Shown piece after piece: positions 22,086 through 33,714 of a stretch of 33,714 nucleotides of DNA (positions within the stretch are counted from its first letter, which is position 1; each line of letters begins with the position of its first letter). The notes under the pieces were generated by a model, which saw nothing but the letters and a program-made list of their open reading frames with translations, searched no databases and was not told where the DNA came from. The translations under genes were made by a program, and so were the position numbers. This stretch comes from an uncultured Pelagibacteraceae bacterium (lineage in GTDB: Bacteria; Pseudomonadota; Alphaproteobacteria; Pelagibacterales; Pelagibacteraceae), in NCBI GenBank assembly GCA_902557935.1, contig CACECJ010000009.1:1-33714 (forward strand), read 5' to 3'.

Positions 22086-24019
22086 TAAATACTTTCTCCT
22101 ATTAAACTGTTTACTCTTTGTCTTAATTGATCTCTTTCAAGAACTTTTTTAATAACTTTTTTTGCAATAGGCGCTGCAGTTTTTCCCCCTGACCCTCCAT
22201 GTTCTACAAGGACACTTATTGCATACTTCGGATCTTTATAAGGAGCAAAAGCAACAAATAATGCATGATCTCTATCTTTGTATGGTAAACTTTCTTGTTT
22301 TACTTCAGCCTCTCTTTGAGCTTCAGTAAATCTTTTTATTTGGGAAGATCCTGTTTTACCTGCAAAAGTAAATTTTTCATCAGCCCACCTGTGCCTATAT
22401 GAGGTTCCTCCAGGCTCATTAGAAGAAGAATACATTGCATCTTTAATAAGATTGATGTGTTCTTGGTTCTTAAACAGGGGTTTTAAATTGAAATTTGAAA
22501 CTAAAAGATCAGTGGGTAGTGGGTCGTTTGGGTTTTCATTTTTATGTTTAATAAAATCTCTTAGCTTATTATTTTTATTATCATATATAATTCGAGGTTT
22601 AATTTCAAAACCACCATTAGCAATTTGTGCCGTCATTAAGCATAATTGAAGAGGTGTGCTTTGGAAATAACCCTGACCAATTCCAGAGTGTAAAGTTTCA
22701 CCTAAGTACCAATTTTGACCAATAAATTTTTTTTTCCATTTAGTATTTGGAACAACTCCAGCTCTTTCTTCGACAAAGCCTTCAAGCACTTTTTTGCCTA
22801 GGCCAAATTTCTTTGCTGTTTGTGATATTCTATCTACACCTAATTTCCTTGCTACTTCATAAAAATAAACGTCACAAGATCTTTGAATACCTTTTCTAAG
22901 ATTTACAATTCCATGGCCATCTTTTTCCCAACAGTGAAATTTTTCTCCGTATAGCTCAATTTTTCCTTTGCATCTAAAAGAGTCCAGTGGCTTGATAATA
23001 TCATTTTCCAGGGCGCTTAATGCAACTAAAGTTTTGATTGTTGATCCTGGAGGATACAGTCCTGAAATAGTTTTATTAGTTAATGGCCTCTTCTCATTTT
23101 TTATAAGACTATCCCAGTATTTTTTATCCAGTCCATGAACAAATTCGTTTGGTTCGAAATTTGGAGAAGATACAAGTGAAACTATATCGCCGTTATAAAT
23201 ATCCATTACGCAAACAGCTGCGGCTTTATCTTTTAAAAGACTGTTCGTATACTTTTGAACCTCAAAATCTAAAGTAGTCTTAAAACTTTTTCCAGCTTGT
23301 CCTTCGTTAATTTGAATTTGCTTAATTCGTTTTCCATAAGCGTTCACTTCATATCTTTGAAAGCCAATTTTACCAATGATTTGTTCGTCTAATTTTCTTT
23401 CTAAACCTGTTTTACCAATACTCATACCTGGCACATGTATATCTTTTAGATATTTTTTAGTTTGTAGGTCTTTAGCGCTTACTTGAGATACATAACCCAA
23501 AATATGAGCTGAGGAACTATCTGGATACATTCTAGCTACAGAGACTACTGGTTTTACACCCTCTAATTCATGTAAAAACAAATTTAGTCTTGAAAATTCA
23601 GACCAAGTGATATTATCTGAAACAATTATTGGTTCCCATGGTTTTTGTTTTGCAATTACTCGCTTCAAATAAAAAAGTTTCTTATCAGTAATATTCAAAA
23701 TTGTTTTAAGTCTAACAAATAATTTTTCTATATCTTTAGAGTTCTCAGGTATCAGATGTACCTGGTATACTTGCTCATTCGATGCAATTTCTTTATCAAA
23801 AAAATCTTTAATTACACCTCTCTCTGGTGCTAACTTCCACTCTCTAAATCTATTTTTATCAGAAAGAGTTTTATATTTAGTTCTCTCGTTTATCTGAAGT
23901 GAAACCAGTCTACCAATTATACCTACCATTACTACTGCTTTAGCTGCTGTGAGCAGAAACATCCTTCTGCTAATAAGTTTTGATTTAATGACAGTGTTTC
24001 CTGAGCTTGGGCTAAGCAT
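22085..24019 (-). CDS. mrdA: Penicillin-binding protein 2 (transpeptidase MrdA)
   Basis: This 644-residue class B penicillin-binding protein crosslinks peptidoglycan during elongation. An N-terminal membrane anchor (residues 21-40) is followed by the pedestal domain (ERGVIKDFFDKEIASN near 66). The catalytic domain has Ser326-T-I-Lys329 in PPGSTIKT, the SxN-type motif S381-C-D and Lys555-Thr-Gly in KTGSS. The second motif is SCD rather than SxN; SxD occurs in PBP2-type enzymes. The protein is close in length to E. coli PBP2 (633). It overlaps mreD by 8 bases and rodA by one base, giving a tightly coupled set. Confidence 0.96.
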   Translation of the reverse strand: MLSPSSGNTVIKSKLISRRMFLLTAAKAVVMVGIIGRLVSLQINERTKYKTLSDKNRFREWKLAPERGVIKDFFDKEIASNEQVYQVHLIPENSKDIEKLFVRLKTILNITDKKLFYLKRVIAKQKPWEPIIVSDNITWSEFSRLNLFLHELEGVKPVVSVARMYPDSSSAHILGYVSQVSAKDLQTKKYLKDIHVPGMSIGKTGLERKLDEQIIGKIGFQRYEVNAYGKRIKQIQINEGQAGKSFKTTLDFEVQKYTNSLLKDKAAAVCVMDIYNGDIVSLVSSPNFEPNEFVHGLDKKYWDSLIKNEKRPLTNKTISGLYPPGSTIKTLVALSALENDIIKPLDSFRCKGKIELYGEKFHCWEKDGHGIVNLRKGIQRSCDVYFYEVARKLGVDRISQTAKKFGLGKKVLEGFVEERAGVVPNTKWKKKFIGQNWYLGETLHSGIGQGYFQSTPLQLCLMTAQIANGGFEIKPRIIYDNKNNKLRDFIKHKNENPNDPLPTDLLVSNFNLKPLFKNQEHINLIKDAMYSSSNEPGGTSYRHRWADEKFTFAGKTGSSQIKRFTEAQREAEVKQESLPYKDRDHALFVAFAPYKDPKYAISVLVEHGGSGGKTAAPIAKKVIKKVLERDQLRQRVNSLIGESI

Positions 24020-24524
24020 CTCGACTTCCTAAAAATGTTATTTGATAAATATTAAATAATAACCAAAATATAGGAAACATGAATAAAGTGAAAAACATGT
24101 TATACCCAATTTTTATGTATGAAAAACCTAATTCAGAAAAGTTATTAAGTAATGAGAAAAATAATAAATTTGATAAAATCATTGCCATTAAAAATGTAAA
24201 CCAATCAGATGCTATTGTAGTATTAACACTTTTGTTTCTCACATAAGTTCCAACAAATATGATTATCAAGTAAGACAAGGAACTTATTCCAAGAGGGAAA
24301 CCCATCACTACATCATTAACAAGTCCAGCGACAAAGATGTGGCCATTAGCCATAATATCTGGTCTTTTTATTACCCAATAAAAAATTAGTATAATTTGAA
24401 AGTTTAGAGTAAAAATTTCAAATATTTTTTCAAGATTAGTATCTACTTCACTAATGCAGAGATAATATAAAAGAATAAGTGGTCCAGCATTATAAATTTT
24501 ATATACAAATGAGCCTTTAGACAT
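24012..24524 (-). CDS. mreD: Rod-shape-determining protein MreD
   Basis: This 170-residue inner-membrane protein has five to six hydrophobic segments. It carries the MreD-like segment FVAGLVNDVVMGFPLGISSL (near 65-84), the G-x-x-x-D-x-x-x-G-x-P-L-G motif of the family. MreD links MreC to MreB, RodA and PBP2 at the elongation complex. Sequence divergence is high in this family, so position is the main support: it starts one base inside the mreC stop and overlaps mrdA by 8 bases, in the usual mreBCD-mrdA-rodA order. Confidence 0.9.
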   Translation of the reverse strand: MSKGSFVYKIYNAGPLILLYYLCISEVDTNLEKIFEIFTLNFQIILIFYWVIKRPDIMANGHIFVAGLVNDVVMGFPLGISSLSYLIIIFVGTYVRNKSVNTTIASDWFTFLMAMILSNLLFFSLLNNFSELGFSYIKIGYNMFFTLFMFPIFWLLFNIYQITFLGSRDA

Positions 24525-25369
24525 TAAAAGCCGTCCTTTTTTTGTTGAGAAATATTCACCGTGACAAAAGAAAGTTGATTAGGATCAATAAATAAATTTA
24601 TTTTACCATCATCATTAGTTTTTCCAATAGGTGTTCCTGGTGAAAATATTCCGTCTTTTCCAGAAGCGAAAACATTTACTTCTGAAACTATCTCATAGCC
24701 CTCTGGAAGATATTCTAAAATAGGATTAACCGTACCATTACCAGACAGAATAGCTTGAGCCCCCTGATCTAGCGTGACTGGTATTCTGCTATTCAAATCA
24801 TTTAGTAAAAGTACCCTTGATGATAAATAATTAGTCTCAACAACTCTTCCCACTAGATAATTATCTTTTGTGACTGGCATTCCTTTAAGAATTCCCGTTC
24901 TGGTACCTTTATTAATTATAATTGATTTAAGGAAGGGACTATTTTTGTCAACTAAAACTTTTGCTAAAACTATATTAGTCAAATTTTTGTTTAAATATTC
25001 TGTTTCCAGAATTTTTTGCAGGTTTTTATTTTCATCAGATAAAAACTCTACGTTAAGCTGTAGAGATTTGTATTTTTCTATTTCAGCTTTTAGTTTTTCA
25101 TTCTCTTTTTTTAGATTAAAGAAACTTGAAATTTCTTTTCCAGCCTGGGGAAAAAATCTTGTAGGAGTCGAAGCTAAAAAACTTACCCGGTAGACTACGT
25201 CATTCAAAAATCCCCTGATAGGTTTAGTAAATTTAACGCCGTAAACATCTAGAAAAAAAATTAATAATGCCAAAAAGATAAGGGATAGTACAGAAAATTT
25301 TTGAGCTCCTCCCCTTTGAAGGAGAGCAGAACGAAAAGCTATACTAAAATCATCTCTACTAACTGACAT
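24524..25369 (-). CDS. mreC: Rod-shape-determining protein MreC
   Basis: This 281-residue bitopic protein has a single N-terminal transmembrane helix (about residues 25-45). A coiled-coil segment (about 82-120, with KKENEKLKAEIEKYKSLQ) follows, then the periplasmic beta-rich domains: VLAKVLVDKNSPFLKSIIIN, GTRTGILKGMPV, YLVGRVVETN and SRVLLLNDLNSRIPV, all conserved MreC blocks. It dimerises and scaffolds PBP2 in the periplasm. The C-terminal tail after residue 260 is short. It lies 19 bases after mreB and overlaps mreD by one base. Confidence 0.94.
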   Translation of the reverse strand: MSVSRDDFSIAFRSALLQRGGAQKFSVLSLIFLALLIFFLDVYGVKFTKPIRGFLNDVVYRVSFLASTPTRFFPQAGKEISSFFNLKKENEKLKAEIEKYKSLQLNVEFLSDENKNLQKILETEYLNKNLTNIVLAKVLVDKNSPFLKSIIINKGTRTGILKGMPVTKDNYLVGRVVETNYLSSRVLLLNDLNSRIPVTLDQGAQAILSGNGTVNPILEYLPEGYEIVSEVNVFASGKDGIFSPGTPIGKTNDDGKINLFIDPNQLSFVTVNISQQKKDGF

Positions 25370-25388
25370 TTATTCATCGATAAATAAA

Positions 25389-27996
<2,608 letters not shown>

Positions 27997-28030
27997 AGCT
28001 TAGTAATTTTTTAAAAATTTAAAGCACCTT

Positions 28031-28058
28031 ATATTACAATCAAAGCTAGAATTTGCAA
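28031..28058 (-). promoter_or_regulatory. Candidate promoter for leuA in ilvC-leuA gap
   Basis: On the minus strand TTGCAA (28058-28053) and TAATAT (28036-28031) have a 16-base spacer, giving a leader of about 28 bases. No leucine-rich leader peptide or terminator hairpin was found in the 104-base gap, so classical attenuation is not supported. Confidence 0.4.
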
Positions 28059-28100
28059 ATAATTATGTGGCTCAACTTCGTAATTTAGACTCAGATTGGG

Positions 28101-29670
<1,570 letters not shown>

Positions 29671-29674
<4 letters not shown>

Positions 29675-31437
29675 ACTAAAACTTTCCCTTCGTCTGAAAT
29701 TTCTTCTTCTTCCTCAGGTCCTAAGATCATTTGATTATGTGGTTTACCTGAAGGTATCATTGGAAAACAATTTTCACCTTTGTCCACAACACAGTCAAAA
29801 ATTACTGGTCTATCAACACTAATCATTTCTTTGATTTTTTCATCCAGCTCATTTGGTGTTTTAGCTCTTATACCAACACAGCCATAGGACTCAGCTAACT
29901 TTACAAAGTCCGGTAATGCAGCTGTATAGCTTTCAGAATAATTTTTTTCATGTAAAAGCTCTTGCCACTGTCTTACCATTCCCATGTATTCATTGTTTAA
30001 TATGAATATTTTTATAGGTAATCTATATTGTACTGCTGTAGACATTTCTTGCATTGTCATCAAAACAGATGCTTCTCCAGCAATATCAACAACTAATTTT
30101 CCTGGATTTGCTATTTGAACTCCGATTGCAGCCGGAAGACCGTATCCCATAGTGCCGAGACCTCCAGATGTCATCCATCTATTAGGTTTATTAAATTTGT
30201 AATGTTGAGCTGCCCACATTTGATGTTGGCCGACTTCAGTAGTAACAAAAGTATCTTGATTTTTTGTTAATTCATATAATCTCTGAACTGCATGTTGAGG
30301 TTTGATAATCTTATCACTATTAATAAAATTTAAGGATTTTTTTTCTCTCCATATTCCAATTTGTTCCCACCATTTAGATGTTTTTTGCTTATTAGAACTA
30401 ACAAAGTTTTTATTTTTTTCTTTAAATCTTTTAATTAAAGATTTTAAAAGTGTAGTTACATCGCTGACAATAGCTAAATCAACTTTTATATTTTTTCCAA
30501 TTGAAGATGGGTCGATATCAACATGAATTTTTTTTGATCCTGGTGAAAATTCATCCACTTTACCTGTAATTCTATCATCGAATCTTGCTCCAATATTAAT
30601 CATTAAATCACAATCATGCATCGCATTATTGGCTTCATAAGTTCCGTGCATGCCTAGCATTCCTAAGAATTGTGGGTCATCCCCAGGATATGCTCCAAGT
30701 CCTTGTAATGTTGAAGTTATCGGGAAACCAGTTAATGAAACTAACTCTCTTAAATATTTACTGGCTTCAGGTCCTGAATTTATCACTCCTCCACCTGTAT
30801 AAAAAATAGGTTTTGATGATTTTTTTATGAGATCAATAAATTTATCTAATTCTGAATTAGATATTTTATGAGTTGCTTTCCCGTTAAGTTTTTTTTTAAG
30901 TATATTTTTAAAAAATTTATATTTACCTTTTTTAAATTGTATATCTTTTGGAATATCGACTAAAACTGGTCCAGGTCTTCCTGTTGTTGCTACCTCGAAA
31001 GCTAAATGTAAAACTCTTGAGAGATCATTCACATCCTTCACTAGCCAATTATGTTTTGTACATGGTCGAGTGATTCCAGTTGTGTCACACTCTTGAAAAG
31101 CGTCTGTTCCAATTAAGTGAGTTGGTACTTGTCCTGAAATACAAACAAGAGGAATTGAGTCCATGTAAGCATCTGTTAGGGCTGTCACTGCATTAGTCGC
31201 GCCGGGTCCAGATGTTACTAACAAAACTCCGGGCTTACCACTTGATCGTGCGTATCCTTCTGCTGAGTGACCGGCTCCTTGCTCATGTCTAGCTAAAATA
31301 TGTTTAATTGATTTATGATTTTTTAATTCATCATATATAGGTAATACCGCGCCTCCAGGATATCCAAAAATATAATCTACTTTTTGATCCTCTAATGCTT
31401 TAAATACTATTTCTGCTCCGCTTAATAATTTTGGCAT
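29671..31437 (-). CDS. ilvB: Acetolactate synthase large catalytic subunit
   Basis: This 588-residue ThDP-dependent enzyme makes acetolactate or acetohydroxybutyrate. It shows the catalytic Glu in [15 protein letters not shown] (E52), the FAD-binding middle domain (about 195-340) and [13 protein letters not shown]. The cofactor-binding block reads AGEASVLM (453-460) followed by [12 protein letters not shown] (481-492). The metal-binding residue is normally Asp (GDG or GDA); here it is Glu455, read from codon GAA. ilvB symbol follows the family; ilvI is equivalent. It starts at ATG 31437 with a TTGACG/TAGATT promoter 6 bases upstream and no ribosome site. ilvN overlaps by 4 bases. Confidence 0.96.
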
Positions 31438-31443
31438 ATATAC

Positions 31444-31471
31444 AATCTAGCCTAGAAATGGATTGCGTCAA
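31444..31471 (-). promoter_or_regulatory. Promoter for ilvB, apparently leaderless
   Basis: On the minus strand TTGACG (31471-31466) and TAGATT (31449-31444) have a 16-base spacer, and the -10 ends 6 bases before the ATG at 31437. The 37-base gap after miaA has no ribosome site and no room for a leader peptide, so attenuation of ilvB by a leader is excluded by length. Confidence 0.55.
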
Positions 31472-31474
31472 GTT

Positions 31475-32392
31475 TTAGCTTACGACTTTTAATGATTTTT
31501 TTAAAAGATTTGAGAAGTTTTTGGAATAAAGCTTATTCCAATTCTTCATATGGCCTCTAGCCCATGTATTTTGTCTTTTTGCGTATTGTCTGGTCTTTAT
31601 ATTAATGAGATCTTTACACTGCTCAAATGATATTGATTTCTTTAAAAAATCATTAATTTCTTGAACGCCAATTAATTTATTTGCAGATAAACTTTTTTTT
31701 ACATTCATACTGTTGAATTTTTTTACCTCATTAACGCATCTGTTATTAAACATTTGCTGGGTTCTTAAAGAAATTTTTTTAAGCAACACCTCTCTTGGGG
31801 TGTCAATAAAAATTTTTCTTATTTCAAAATCTTTAAATTCAGATTTTGTATTTGCAAACCATTCAAATAATGATTTATTCGTTTTCAGCTTAACTTCATA
31901 TGCTCTTTGTAATCTTTGTGTATCAGTCGGGAGTATTCTTCCCTTAATTTTAGGATCAAGTTCAAGCAGCTGATTATAAAATTTTTTATTACCAAGTTTT
32001 TTGTAAAGTTTTCTTACGGTATTTCTTGTCTTTAAATCGATATCAGGAATTTTACTCATGCCTTTAATTATTATATTGAAGTAAAGACCAGTTCCACCCA
32101 CAACTATTGGAATTTTTTTTCTTTTAATACAGCTATCAATTTTTTTTTTTGCCTGTTTAAGCCAATCACCTGCTGAAAAATGTTTTTTTACTGAGATGAA
32201 GCCATAAAGATGGTGTTTTACTTTTTTTGTTTGAATTAGTGTTGGTCTAGAGGACAAAATGGTAAATTCTTTGAAAACTTGCATGCTGTCAGCATTTATA
32301 ATCTCACCATTCAATTTTTTTGCTAACTTAATTGCTAGATCTGATTTTCCTGAAGCCGTAGGACCTGCTAAGAGTAATAACTTTTTAGACAA
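31475..32392 (-). CDS. miaA: tRNA dimethylallyltransferase MiaA
   Basis: This 305-residue enzyme adds an isopentenyl group to A37 of tRNAs reading U-starting codons. It has the P-loop GPTASGKSDLA (10-20), INADSMQVFKEFTILSSRPT (34-53, with the catalytic Asp), VGGTGLYFNIIIKG (98-111) and the C-terminal QYAKRQNTWARGH region that contacts tRNA. The length fits the family (about 300-316). It follows the protease gene by 2 bases, which agrees with the common linkage of miaA with stress genes. Confidence 0.96.
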   Translation of the reverse strand: MSKKLLLLAGPTASGKSDLAIKLAKKLNGEIINADSMQVFKEFTILSSRPTLIQTKKVKHHLYGFISVKKHFSAGDWLKQAKKKIDSCIKRKKIPIVVGGTGLYFNIIIKGMSKIPDIDLKTRNTVRKLYKKLGNKKFYNQLLELDPKIKGRILPTDTQRLQRAYEVKLKTNKSLFEWFANTKSEFKDFEIRKIFIDTPREVLLKKISLRTQQMFNNRCVNEVKKFNSMNVKKSLSANKLIGVQEINDFLKKSISFEQCKDLINIKTRQYAKRQNTWARGHMKNWNKLYSKNFSNLLKKSLKVVS

Positions 32393-32394
32393 GA

Positions 32395-33714
32395 CTAATT
32401 TATTTTAACGCCGAGATAACGTCTTTGATTATTTTTATTAATTACAGTTAAGAGTAATGTTTTCTCTCCTTTTTGAAAGAATTTATCAACTTGTCTTTTT
32501 AAATCGGATGGTGACTTTATTGGAGACTTTTGAACTTCGATAATAATATCGTTTACACTCAAAAGATTATTTAGCGGACTCCTGTTAGAGATTTCTGTTA
32601 TAACAACTCCTGAAGTTTTTTTATTTAAATTTCTAGAGGATATATCCTCATTGGTAATTTCTCTAACAGCTATTTTTAATTTCTCAATATCTTCAACCTT
32701 CTTAACCAACTTGGTTTTTTTTTCTTTAAATTCCTCTGATGACTCAAGTCTTCCTAAAATTAATCTTTTTGAAATTAATTTTTTATTTCTCCAAATTTTT
32801 AACTCCACACTTTTACCAACTTCAGTCGTGGCGACAACTTTTGGTAATTTTCTCATGGTATCAATTTTTTTTCCATCAAAATTTAAGATTATATCGCCTG
32901 CTTTTATTCCAGCTTTATCGGCTGGGCTATTCTCTCCTACGCTTGCTACTAAAGCGCCTTGAGGTTTCTTCAATTGTTCTACTTCAGCGATTTCTTTTGT
33001 TACTTCTTGAATTCTTACACCTAACCAACCTCTTTTTGTTTCTCCAAATTTTATTAATTGATTAATAACATTTGAGGCTGCATTAGCTGGAATTGCAAAT
33101 CCGATTCCTATAGAACCTGATTGACCTGGTGCAATAATTGCAGTGTTAATTCCAATAACCTCTCCCTTAAGATTGAATAAAGGTCCACCAGAATTACCTT
33201 GATTAATAGATGCATCTGTTTGAATGAAGTCATCATATCTCGTCAGGTTAATATCTCTGTTTCTAGCTGAAATAATTCCAGCTGTTACTGTTCCTCCTAA
33301 ACCGAAAGGGTTTCCAATTGCAACCGCCCAATCTCCAACTCTTGCTTTATCGGAGTCTCCAAAGCTCACTGGTTTAAATTGATCTCTAGACTCCATTTTT
33401 AAAACTGCAATATCCATATATGGATCGGCACCTATTACTTTTGCTTTATATTCTTTATCTGCAACTCTTACTAAAATATCATCTGCTCCGGAAATTACAT
33501 GATTATTTGTAACAACTGTTCCTTTTCTATCAACTATAAAACCTGATCCTAAAGATGACGCTTTTCTTTCAGTTGGTCTTTCGAAGTCTTTAAACATTTC
33601 ACCTAATGGTGATCCAGGAGGAAACTGAAAAGGAAATTGATTAGTAGTTGTTCTTACAGTTTGAGTTGTTGAAATATTAACAACTGAAGGCATTAATTGA
33701 TCTGCTAAATCTGC
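32395..33714 (-). CDS. Do-family serine protease (DegP/DegQ type), 5' end outside window
   Basis: This trypsin-like periplasmic protease has an open frame running off the right edge; seven codons (ADLADQL) precede the internal Met at 33693, so the signal peptide is not visible. Residues counted from that Met give catalytic His65 (VVTNNHVISGAD), Asp94 (DPYMDIAVLKM) and Ser168 (INQGNSGGPLF). PDZ1 (about 225-310) has GWLGVRIQEVTKEIA and GIKAGDIILNFDGKKI. PDZ2 (about 360-430) has SGVVITEISNRSPL and SVNDIIIEVQKSPIKSPSDL. It degrades or holds misfolded envelope proteins. Gene choice between degP and degQ is not possible from sequence. Confidence 0.95.
   Translation of the reverse strand, partial: ADLADQLMPSVVNISTTQTVRTTTNQFPFQFPPGSPLGEMFKDFERPTERKASSLGSGFIVDRKGTVVTNNHVISGADDILVRVADKEYKAKVIGADPYMDIAVLKMESRDQFKPVSFGDSDKARVGDWAVAIGNPFGLGGTVTAGIISARNRDINLTRYDDFIQTDASINQGNSGGPLFNLKGEVIGINTAIIAPGQSGSIGIGFAIPANAASNVINQLIKFGETKRGWLGVRIQEVTKEIAEVEQLKKPQGALVASVGENSPADKAGIKAGDIILNFDGKKIDTMRKLPKVVATTEVGKSVELKIWRNKKLISKRLILGRLESSEEFKEKKTKLVKKVEDIEKLKIAVREITNEDISSRNLNKKTSGVVITEISNRSPLNNLLSVNDIIIEVQKSPIKSPSDLKRQVDKFFQKGEKTLLLTVINKNNQRRYLGVKIN

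Noticed and set aside
27997-28100. Possible leucine attenuator before leuA
   Set aside because: No leader peptide with clustered Leu codons and no terminator hairpin were found.
32739-33065. 108-codon open frame on the plus strand inside the protease gene
   Set aside because: It is a leucine- and phenylalanine-rich antisense shadow of the PDZ-coding region.
32395-33714. Protease without a signal peptide, suggesting a cytoplasmic form
   Set aside because: The reading frame continues past the right edge of the window, so the N terminus is missing only because of truncation.

Overview
The window is AT-rich and densely packed. Intergenic gaps are mostly 0-100 bases, many start and stop codons overlap, and there are no mobile elements, rRNA or tRNA genes. 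Gene content, base composition and a tandem SAM-II/SAM-V-type leader in front of metY point to a streamlined marine alphaproteobacterium of the SAR11 group (Pelagibacterales). That assignment is inference from recognised families; no search was run.

Bases 1-6493 are minus strand. They hold a branched-chain-type amino acid ABC importer (binding protein, LivH, LivM, LivG, LivF) with a strong attenuator-like hairpin after the binding-protein gene. The operon continues into an AzlC/AzlD exporter pair, and a LysE-type exporter lies upstream. Bases 6519-9543 hold redox genes (a small DUF2805-type protein, glutaredoxin, an exported MsrB and a CcdA-like reductant carrier), a ribokinase and a small membrane protein. 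Bases 9540-11900 (minus) hold a secreted histidine phosphatase, an FkbM methyltransferase, a second, cytoplasmic MsrB and serine acetyltransferase CysE.

Bases 11956-16165 (plus) form a thiol and sulfur block: a VOC protein, gshA, gshB and metY. The metY leader has a near-consensus promoter, a SAM-II aptamer with a readable antiterminator/terminator pair, a SAM-V-like element, and two short ORFs whose start sites lie in mutually exclusive hairpins. This leader is the most interesting piece of the window.

From 16221 to the right edge everything is on the minus strand. In transcription order: a DegP/DegQ-type protease (5' end outside the window), miaA, ilvB, ilvN, ilvC, leuA, mreB, mreC, mreD, mrdA (PBP2), rodA, a bactofilin, a DadA-like oxidoreductase, an EamA transporter, a 2-hydroxyacid dehydrogenase, and two tandem paralogous lipoproteins of unknown function. 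Branched-chain amino acid synthesis (ilvBNC, leuA) runs straight into the cell-elongation machinery with only 10 bases between leuA and mreB.

A recurring pattern is a promoter whose -10 box ends only about 5-8 bases before the start codon, with no ribosome binding site (6519, 9199, 11956, 20380, 31437). This suggests several leaderless mRNAs alongside genes with ordinary Shine-Dalgarno sites.
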